From a virus, in IMG/VR virus record IMGVR_UViG_3300022744_000012, positions 1 through 41,954 of that record: a DNA stretch of 41,954 nucleotides; one strand, written 5' to 3'. Below the pieces are notes generated by a model that ran no database searches, was not told the DNA's origin, and was given only the letters and a program-made list of their open reading frames with translations. Shown here one piece after another: positions 36,935-41,954 of this stretch. Every line of letters starts with the position of its first letter. Position 1 is the stretch's first letter. The position numbers were made by a program, and so were the translations under genes.

Positions 36935-36990
36935 GCCCGCCCCCAGAAGTGCAGCCCTACCGCCACGACAGCCCACCAGAACAGCACCAT
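36931..36990 (-). CDS. 19-aa membrane micropeptide
   Basis: ATG at 36988-36990 overlaps the stop of the 60-aa gene (TGATG), and its own stop overlaps the ATG of the HNH gene (ATGA at 36931-36934). The peptide MVLFWWAVVAVGLHFWGRA is a single transmembrane helix. Both junctions have the coupling geometry used across this genome, which is the main argument that it is real. Function unknown. Confidence 0.35.
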   Translation of the reverse strand: MVLFWWAVVAVGLHFWGRA

Positions 36991-37172
36991 CACAACGACG
37001 GCGATGGTGAAGCTGACGATCGCGCGGCCATGCTGGCCTTGAGCGCCTCGGCGATGCCCGCGAACCCTGGCATTGCATCCAGCTCCTTGGCTCGCGCCCA
37101 TGCGTAGTGCTTCCACTGCGGCCGGCTTGCCAGCTCGGTCAGGTGCCGCAACTGCAGCGTGTACTCTTTCAT
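36990..37172 (-). CDS. 60-aa hypothetical protein
   Basis: The sequence MKEYTLQLRHLTELASRPQW ... AWARAKELDAMPGFAGIAEALKAS is helical, with a Ser/Pro-rich end. It resembles small proteins that follow helicase loaders in phage replication operons (LT-E-LA-x-RP-QWKHYAW...RAKEL). It begins three bases after the DnaC-like gene's stop. No biochemical function known. Confidence 0.65.
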   Translation of the reverse strand: MKEYTLQLRHLTELASRPQWKHYAWARAKELDAMPGFAGIAEALKASMAARSSASPSPSL

Positions 37173-37175
37173 GCT

Positions 37176-38054
37176 TCATTTTCCATCTCCTGTGGTCTGC
37201 CTGTCTCTCATTTGCGGCCTGTGGCTGTGCCAGTCAAATGATACCCATTTCGATGTCTCACGCAAGCGATCAAAAACCCGATAACCGACATATCGACTCA
37301 ATCCCGCCTTACCCTCGTTCGTCAGCAGGATAAACGGCCGCATTTCGCGGTAGCGCCGATCCAGCACATCGAAAATCACGGTTTGCTCGCCCTCCGTCCC
37401 ATACTGCACGCCGATTTCGTCAATCACCAGCAAGTCGATTTCCTCCCCAAACATGCGCAGGACGTCGGCCTCGGATTTTTCGGAGTCCTTGCGCCACGCG
37501 CCGCGCACGGCCCGCACCAGATCGCCACAGGTCACATAGCGCGCCCAGCACGTCGCCGACATCACGGCCTGGATGATGGCTGCGGCCAAATGGCTTTTCC
37601 CCGTCCCCGGCTTGCCACTCAACACCAGCCCTGCACCTGATTTGACATGCTCCCGCCAGCTCTCGGCGTAGTCGCGGCAGATCGCCAGCGCGGCAGCCTG
37701 CTCTGGCGTGCCGGCCTCGAAGCTCGCGAACGTTCGCCCGATGAAGCGTCTCGGGATGTCGGCCTGCTCCAGCAGCTTGCGCCGCGCCGCTTGCGCCCGC
37801 TCCAGATCCTCGGCGGCCTTCTTGGCCGCAATGGCGTCGTCTCGCTCCTTGTCGCACGCTGGGCAGCGTGTCCACGAGTCACGTGGCGTCTTGAAGAGCG
37901 TGTAGCGCGTACCGGCGGCGATGTACTCGCCGTGTGTCTCGCAGTGGACCGACTTCTCGCCGATATCCTGCTTGTTCCCGCCAGATGCTACGCCAGCATC
38001 AGCACGCCGAAACAGCGCACCAAGCGCCACCATGCCGTCAGAATGTCCCGTCAT
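37176..38054 (-). CDS. DnaC-like helicase loader ATPase
   Basis: The ATG at 38052-38054 overlaps the initiator gene, giving 292 aa. An N-terminal zinc ribbon (HCETHGEY ... RCPACDKE) and a coiled coil are followed by an AAA+ domain: Walker A LSGKPGTGKSHLAAAI, Walker B LLVIDEIGVQYG, sensor ILLTNEGK and an Arg-rich end VFDRLRE. It loads the host DnaB helicase onto the phage origin. It follows the initiator gene, with a 17-base overlap. Confidence 0.85.
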   Translation of the reverse strand: MTGHSDGMVALGALFRRADAGVASGGNKQDIGEKSVHCETHGEYIAAGTRYTLFKTPRDSWTRCPACDKERDDAIAAKKAAEDLERAQAARRKLLEQADIPRRFIGRTFASFEAGTPEQAAALAICRDYAESWREHVKSGAGLVLSGKPGTGKSHLAAAIIQAVMSATCWARYVTCGDLVRAVRGAWRKDSEKSEADVLRMFGEEIDLLVIDEIGVQYGTEGEQTVIFDVLDRRYREMRPFILLTNEGKAGLSRYVGYRVFDRLRETSKWVSFDWHSHRPQMRDRQTTGDGK

Positions 38055-38838
38055 CGTTGATGCCCTCGCGGTAGTTGATCGAGTCAAACCGGCTTGCGGC
38101 CGGCTTGCCAGGCTTCGCACCCGCTGCTCGCTCTTCCGGCTTCAGCCACGCGGCCTCGAGCCCTTGCGACCCCCTGCGGCACCAGACCTCCAAGAACGCT
38201 TCCAGGCTCATGCTGGCCTTGCCTGCCTCGACCTGCGCCCCCTTCAACACCGTGGCCGTCACCGGGGCTTTCTTCGCCTTCCTCAGCGCCAACCAGTCAT
38301 CCCAGACCTGAGCATCAACGTCAGGAGGGCAGAGCAACGGCGCAGCCGGTGCGGCACGCTTGCGTGGGGTCTTCTTTGTCTTTGCTTCTTCCTCTGCTTT
38401 TGCTTCTGTCTTTGCTTCTGCTTCTGCTATAGGTTGATTCGGTTGAGGCTGTTGAGTCTCTGTTGAGTCTTTGAGTTTGCGCTTGTGCCAATACTCCCGG
38501 TGGTACTCGCGCCGATCTTCCTCGCGCTTGATCTGCCGGTATTTGACGTAGTTCACAATCCGCCATCCCCAGGCGCGGCCGTCGGCCAGCGGCACCAGAC
38601 GGCGGCCGGCCTCGGTCGGGGTTCGGCTTTCTGGGTCCGGCTGCATCAGCGCCTCGATCCCGCGTTCGATGATCTCGCGGGGGATCGTCGTGCGCCGAGC
38701 GATGGCCGGAATGGTCATGTCAACGGAGCCTTCCTGGTCGGCAAGGATCAGCATCTGCTGGAAGGTAACCAGCGCCTCCCACGGCCCGTTTGTGCACAGC
38801 GTCCCGTCGTAGATCTGGGAAAAAATCTTCGCATACAT
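38038..38838 (-). CDS. Phage replication initiator / replisome organiser
   Basis: This 266-aa protein starts MYAKIFSQIYDGTLCTNGPW after AGGAG. The N-terminal winged helix region (about 1-105, with IARRTTIPREIIERGIEALMQPDPESRTPTEAGRRLVPL) is typical of phage replication proteins of the O/DnaD-like type. A Lys/Glu/Ala low-complexity linker (KTEAKAEEEAKTKK) comes next. A C-terminal domain (VWDDWLALRKAKKAPVTATV, LEVWCRRGSQGLEAAWLK) resembles the loader-binding part. It probably binds an origin in or near its own gene. Confidence 0.75.
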   Translation of the reverse strand: MYAKIFSQIYDGTLCTNGPWEALVTFQQMLILADQEGSVDMTIPAIARRTTIPREIIERGIEALMQPDPESRTPTEAGRRLVPLADGRAWGWRIVNYVKYRQIKREEDRREYHREYWHKRKLKDSTETQQPQPNQPIAEAEAKTEAKAEEEAKTKKTPRKRAAPAAPLLCPPDVDAQVWDDWLALRKAKKAPVTATVLKGAQVEAGKASMSLEAFLEVWCRRGSQGLEAAWLKPEERAAGAKPGKPAASRFDSINYREGINDDGTF

Positions 38839-38851
38839 CGCCCTTGCTCCT

Positions 38852-38882
38852 GTTGAGTGTGTTGAGTGTGTTGAGTCTCAAC
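38852..38882. repeat. GTTGAG operator-like repeats upstream of the replication gene
   Basis: Two direct copies of GTTGAGTGT (38852-38860, 38861-38869) are followed by the 13-bp perfect palindrome GTTGAGTCTCAAC (38870-38882). They lie exactly downstream of the -10 box on the minus strand and before the AGGAG of the initiator gene, so a bound protein would block transcription start. Confidence 0.65.
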
Positions 38883-38909
38883 TATACCAACGCGACACAA
38901 CAGGCGCAA
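38881..38909 (-). promoter_or_regulatory. Replication operon promoter
   Basis: Minus strand TTGCGC (38904-38909), 17-base spacer, TATAGT (38881-38886). The -10 is good and the -35 poor, which may require activation or allow tight repression through the adjacent repeats. The same -35 and spacing occur at the regulator's promoter (1987-2015). Confidence 0.6.
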
Positions 38910-38921
38910 CCGCCAAGGCGC

Positions 38922-38944
38922 AAAAAAGCCCGCCGGAGCGGGCT
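38922..38944 (-). terminator. Intrinsic terminator after the methyltransferase operon
   Basis: Minus strand AGCCCGC-TCCG-GCGGGCT (7-bp stem) followed by TTTTTTGCGCC. It separates the methyltransferase transcript from the replication promoter. The hairpin and its flanks are a diverged copy of the terminator region at 484-545. Confidence 0.9.
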
Positions 38945-38956
38945 GGGTTGGTGCGT

Positions 38957-39007
38957 CTAGGCGTCAGACGGACGGCGCTGGCAAGCACTGAAGTTGCTTC
39001 CGCTCAT
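38957..39007 (-). pseudogene. 16-aa relic of an MSSRNFSSCQ-type gene
   Basis: The ATG overlaps the methyltransferase stop (ATGA, 39004-39007). The peptide MSGSNFSACQRRPSDA matches the start of the 85-aa protein at 526-783 (MSSRNFSSCQQRPSAQ). The bases after its stop match the bases after that gene's 3' end, including the terminator. It seems to be a duplicate that lost its middle. Confidence 0.5.
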
Positions 39008-39918
39008 GCTTGGCGCCCCGCGCCGAACAGGTCGGGGTGCTGGTGCTCCTGCTGCTGGGCCGCCTTGCTGGCTCGCTTCTGCTTCGGCGCCGGCGCGGCC
39101 GATGCGATCCGCTCCTGCTGCAGCGGCCCGTATTCCGGGTTTAGCTCGCAGCCGAGGTACTGGCGGCCGTGCTGTAGCGCCACCTGCGCCGTGGTGCCGC
39201 TACCCATGAACGGGTCAAACACGATGTCGCCAGGACGGCTGCCGGCCAGTACACACGGCTCGATCAGCGCGGGCGGGAAGGTGGCGAAGTGGGCGCCCTT
39301 GTAAGGGCGGGTAGCAACAGTCCAAACGCTACGGCGATTTCGTTTCGAGCCATCCACACTTGGCTCCTGCATCGCCTCGCTGTCGAAGAAATACCGCTCC
39401 GACTTCGATAGCAGAAACACGTACTCATGTGCCTTGGTGCAGCGGTCGCGCACCGACTCGGGCATCGGATTCGGCTTGTGCCAGATGATGTCTTGGCGCA
39501 GATACCAGCCGTCTGCGCGCAGGGCGAAGGCGAGCATCCAGGGGATGCCGATTAGGTCTTTTTCTTTCAAACCATCAACGCCGCGAGCCTTGCTTTTTTC
39601 GGCTGGCTTGCCGTTCAGCTTGTCTCGGCCGTGGACGGCTTGCCCGGGACCCATCTGGCTGCGAAAGTTGTTATAGCTATCCCCGATGTTCAGCCACAGC
39701 GTACCGTCATCAGCCAGCACGTCGTGCACGCAGCGGAACACCTCGACCATCGCGGCCACGTACTGCTCCGGGGTCTGCTCCAGGCCGAGCTGACCCTCGT
39801 GCCCGTAATCGCGCAGCCCGAAATATGGCGGGCTGGTCACGCAGGTCTGCGCCTTGATGCCTTCAGCAGCCCAGCGGCGCATGGTGTCTCGGCAATCTCC
39901 GAATTCGATCCGGTTCAT
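39004..39918 (-). CDS. DNA methyltransferase (beta-class, N4/N6)
   Basis: The ATG at 39916-39918 overlaps the antirepressor stop (ATGA), giving 304 aa. Catalytic motif TSPPYFGLRDYG near residue 29 precedes the AdoMet motif FDPFMGSGTTAQVAL near residue 240, the beta-class order. The TSPPY form is usual in N4-cytosine enzymes, though N6-adenine is possible. IIWHKPNPMPESVRDRCTKAHEYVF is a conserved core. No restriction enzyme accompanies it, so it probably protects phage DNA from host restriction. Confidence 0.88.
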   Translation of the reverse strand: MNRIEFGDCRDTMRRWAAEGIKAQTCVTSPPYFGLRDYGHEGQLGLEQTPEQYVAAMVEVFRCVHDVLADDGTLWLNIGDSYNNFRSQMGPGQAVHGRDKLNGKPAEKSKARGVDGLKEKDLIGIPWMLAFALRADGWYLRQDIIWHKPNPMPESVRDRCTKAHEYVFLLSKSERYFFDSEAMQEPSVDGSKRNRRSVWTVATRPYKGAHFATFPPALIEPCVLAGSRPGDIVFDPFMGSGTTAQVALQHGRQYLGCELNPEYGPLQQERIASAAPAPKQKRASKAAQQQEHQHPDLFGAGRQA

Positions 39919-40631
39919 GCTGCACCGCCTTTCGCCTCGTTCCACATCGCGGATACCCAGGCGATGCCCTTCGGCGTGAAGCGCGCCGCGCTGAAGGCGC
40001 GACCGTTGTCGGCCGTGCCGGTCTTGATGACAAAGCGGCCGGCGTCGATGTGCTCGGCGTAGGGTGTCCATGCGCCGCCGATCTGGTACATGATCCGCCG
40101 CGCGGCCAGCCAGGCGCGGAACGCTGGCTCTTTCGCCTGCAGCAGCTTGGCGACCTGGCGGAAGGTCTGCGTGCCCGCGGCATCGACGTAGCGCGCCACG
40201 AACTCGACCTTCGGCGCGGCCAGCGCCAGCGCGGCGGCCTGCTGCTCGATCTGCTCAGCCTGCTCGGCAGCCAACCGCAGCGCGGCGGCGTAGGTCTGAG
40301 GGATGGCCGGCTCCTTGGCCTTGGCCTCCAGTTCCTGCCAGCGGTCGATGATGCGCGCCCTCATGGCGATGCTGTAGCCGCTGACGAGGATCAGGCACTC
40401 GCGCTTTGGCAGGTGCGCGACGCGCTGTGGACGGCCGTAGCTGTCTGGGAGATCTCCCCAGATCTGGGGAGGTGCGCCGCCCAGCTCTGAAACCATGGTC
40501 TCGATGTCGCGCAGCACGTGGTCGTGCCGCTTGCCGGTCAGCTCCGCAATCTCGCGGCTGGTCATGGTGCGCGCGGCACCGGTCTTGATGATGTCCATGA
40601 TGTCCTTGGTCAAAGGCGTCATGAAGCACAT
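39915..40631 (-). CDS. Rha/KilAC-type antirepressor
   Basis: This 238-aa protein (start at 40631 or the ATG at 40622 is uncertain) has an N-terminal Rha-type domain (SREIAELTGKRHDHVLRDIETMV, GRPQRVAHLPKRECLILVSGYSIAMRARIIDRWQEL). A coiled linker follows, then a C-terminal KilAC domain (VEFVARYVDAAGTQTFRQVAKLL, FRAWLAARRIMYQIGGAWTPYAEHIDAGRF). Such antirepressors inactivate phage repressors. It implies a repressible state or interference with co-resident prophages, although no integrase exists here. Confidence 0.82.
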   Translation of the reverse strand: MCFMTPLTKDIMDIIKTGAARTMTSREIAELTGKRHDHVLRDIETMVSELGGAPPQIWGDLPDSYGRPQRVAHLPKRECLILVSGYSIAMRARIIDRWQELEAKAKEPAIPQTYAAALRLAAEQAEQIEQQAAALALAAPKVEFVARYVDAAGTQTFRQVAKLLQAKEPAFRAWLAARRIMYQIGGAWTPYAEHIDAGRFVIKTGTADNGRAFSAARFTPKGIAWVSAMWNEAKGGAA

Positions 40632-40708
40632 TGGCCAGGCGCTGACGAGACGCTTTTCGGGTGCCCCCTAGGCCGTGCTGCGGCGTTGCGCCGCGTCGTC
40701 ATTGTGCC

Positions 40709-40867
40709 TCAGTTTGTCGTCGCACGCTCGCGCTTGAGCGCCTTGACCAGGCCGGCCAGCGATACGCCAGCCTCGCGCGCGGCTTTGCGCTGAGACATGC
40801 CGCCAGCAACAAGCGCCAGAGCGCGTGACATGGCCTGGGTTGGGCCACGGTGTGTGTTGGCGGTCAT
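40709..40867 (-). CDS. 52-aa helix-turn-helix protein
   Basis: The sequence MTANTHRGPTQAMSRALALV... contains GGMSQRKAAREAGVSLAGLVKALKRER, a compact HTH like those of resolvase-type DNA-binding segments. It is too short for a catalytic domain, so it is a stand-alone DNA-binding protein. It lies between the PAPS-reductase-like gene and the antirepressor and could regulate this operon. Confidence 0.6.
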   Translation of the reverse strand: MTANTHRGPTQAMSRALALVAGGMSQRKAAREAGVSLAGLVKALKRERATTN

Positions 40868-40877
40868 ATGTTGGCTT

Positions 40878-41639
40878 TCACGATCCACACCACCCGCTTT
40901 CGCATGTGGCAGTCTGGAAAAGGTCGTTCATGTCGTGCTTCGCGTCTTCGATCACGGCATCAATGCCTACCGCGCCGCCGTGGCGGGCCGGGCTGAACAT
41001 CACACGGTCATGGCCATTGCTGTTCGTCCCGCTGGCCTGCTCAATGCGCCACACGCGATAGCGCGTTGATTCGTCCAGGTGGCGAAGCTCGGCTTTCTGT
41101 GCGTTCACGCACGGGTAACACTCTTTCGACCGGAAGGGCAGCAGCGTAAGTGGGGACTTGAGCGCCAGCGCATTGCGCTCGGCCTCCTTGTGGCGCACCA
41201 GCGGCTGCCACAGCTCGCGCCCGCCGTGTTCCTCGCTCTCGGTTACCCACTCAGGCGCATCGGCGCGGTTGGCGCTTTCCTCGCGCCGCACGCCAACCAT
41301 GCAGGTCGCCTCGCGCTCCGGGTCGTTCGCATCGAGCCATGCCTGCGCCGGCGCCTTCTTCAACGCCGCAGTGCAAAACTGGTATTTCCCGCCACCGCCG
41401 CGGGGCCATGCCTTTTTGCGCATCACCAGAGCTTCCATGCCTTCGCTGGAAGTGCGGTGCGTGGCGAAGCCTAGCGAGCGCGCCCACGCCTCACCCTGCG
41501 CCACGCGAGCGGGCCACCAGTCGGCCGCCCATCCGGTGTCGCTGTACACCACATGCACATCGCGCAATCCGTGCTCGTGCGCCCACCGGATGAGCGCAAC
41601 TGAATCGTTGCCGTAGCTCGCAAAAATCACGTACTTCAT
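40878..41639 (-). CDS. PAPS-reductase-like ATP pyrophosphatase-fold enzyme
   Basis: This 253-aa protein has the N-type ATP pyrophosphatase loop ASYGNDSVALIRW (S-x-G-x-D-S), VVYSDTGWA, a KYQFCTAALKKAPAQAWL segment and later CYPCVNAQK, whose Cys residues could hold a metal or Fe-S site. The fold adenylates a substrate and transfers or reduces sulfur (as PAPS reductases or DndC-like proteins). The substrate is unknown in phages, where this family is common. The neighbouring methyltransferase suggests nucleic acid modification as one option. Confidence 0.75.
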   Translation of the reverse strand: MKYVIFASYGNDSVALIRWAHEHGLRDVHVVYSDTGWAADWWPARVAQGEAWARSLGFATHRTSSEGMEALVMRKKAWPRGGGGKYQFCTAALKKAPAQAWLDANDPEREATCMVGVRREESANRADAPEWVTESEEHGGRELWQPLVRHKEAERNALALKSPLTLLPFRSKECYPCVNAQKAELRHLDESTRYRVWRIEQASGTNSNGHDRVMFSPARHGGAVGIDAVIEDAKHDMNDLFQTATCESGWCGS

Positions 41640-41716
41640 GTGTTCTTTCGTTTCTGGACCAGGGCGGATCGAGCGGACCCGCTACGCTGGCGCTCCGCGC
41701 CGCTCATCCTTTGGCC

Positions 41717-41954
41717 TCAGAACTCGCAGACGGCTGCACCGTTCGCAAAGCCGGCGCAGCGCGCGATCAACTCGTCGGTGTCTGCGGCGCGGATCTCGAA
41801 CTCGACGAGATCGTCACCGCCGTTGGTGTCGTAGCCGCGCAGGTAGGCGTCGGCAACCGCCTGAATTTCGACGCTCGTCGTCCAAACGGACTCGGTGCCG
41901 TCTGTGACGCGCACTGCCGAGTCATCGCGCTCGGTGCTGGTGAAGGTGATCGTG
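41717..41954 (-). CDS. 3' part of the same 80-aa hypothetical protein
   Basis: This is the distal part of the gene whose start is at base 132. It reads on to an acidic tail and ends at 41717 with residues GFANGAAVCEF. Within this linear window it looks 5'-truncated only because of the circle join. The gene ends 78 bases before the PAPS-reductase-like gene, and a short GGCGC/GCGCC hairpin (41689-41701) lies in that gap. Function unknown. Confidence 0.7.
   Translation of the reverse strand, partial: TITFTSTERDDSAVRVTDGTESVWTTSVEIQAVADAYLRGYDTNGGDDLVEFEIRAADTDELIARCAGFANGAAVCEF
41828..41954. repeat. 127-bp terminal direct repeat (circular join), right copy
   Basis: Exact second copy of bases 1-127. 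It lies inside the small minus-strand gene that begins at base 132 and finishes at 41717, which is only complete if the two window ends are joined. Confidence 0.95.

Overview
The window is one complete, circular, GC-rich genome of a tailed bacteriophage with a contractile tail (Caudoviricetes, myovirus morphology). Bases 1-127 recur exactly as 41828-41954, so the real unit is 41,827 bp closed on itself, and one small gene runs across the join. The head and tail proteins (DUF2184 capsid, DUF2213 protease, gp24-like cement, DUF3383 sheath, gp138-like spike, gp47-like baseplate) match small myophages of Proteobacteria. An H-NS-type protein, base composition and gene style suggest a beta- or gammaproteobacterial host; this is inference.

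Layout. A divergent control region (about 1982-2119) separates two transcription directions. Leftward lies an early operon (1981 down to 526: small Cro-like regulator, zinc proteins, a tiny lipoprotein) ending at a terminator (484-507). A second leftward promoter with a palindromic operator (446-473) then reads across the circle join into a PAPS-reductase-like enzyme, a small HTH protein, a Rha/KilAC antirepressor and a DNA methyltransferase. After another terminator (38922-38944) a third promoter with GTTGAG operators drives the replication initiator, DnaC-like helicase loader, HNH protein and RuvC-like resolvase. An RNA island follows (35053-35691) with tRNA-Tyr and a tRNA-like fold. Then comes the late operon (35034 down to 9765): H-NS-like protein, terminase, portal, head, neck, sheath, tube, frameshifted chaperones, tape measure, baseplate, tailspike, membrane proteins and fibres, ending at a strong terminator (9691-9719).

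Rightward (2120-9465) lies a recombination and metabolism operon linked by ATGA overlaps: a pentapeptide-repeat protein, a Rad52-like annealing protein, Gp157, a Ref-like nuclease, NinB, MazG-like pyrophosphohydrolase and SSB.

The most unusual part is 7401-9465. The first residues of one SSB gene (7401) and the last residues of an SSB gene (9433-9465) flank a block holding a MazG-like gene, a complete SSB of different codon usage, and one complete plus one incomplete integron-type gene cassette with a canonical attC site (8709-8766). This looks like an ancestral ssb replaced by an imported segment that carried or captured integron cassettes. No integrase, integron integrase, transposase, partition gene or free endolysin was recognised, although a repressor-like and an antirepressor gene are present.
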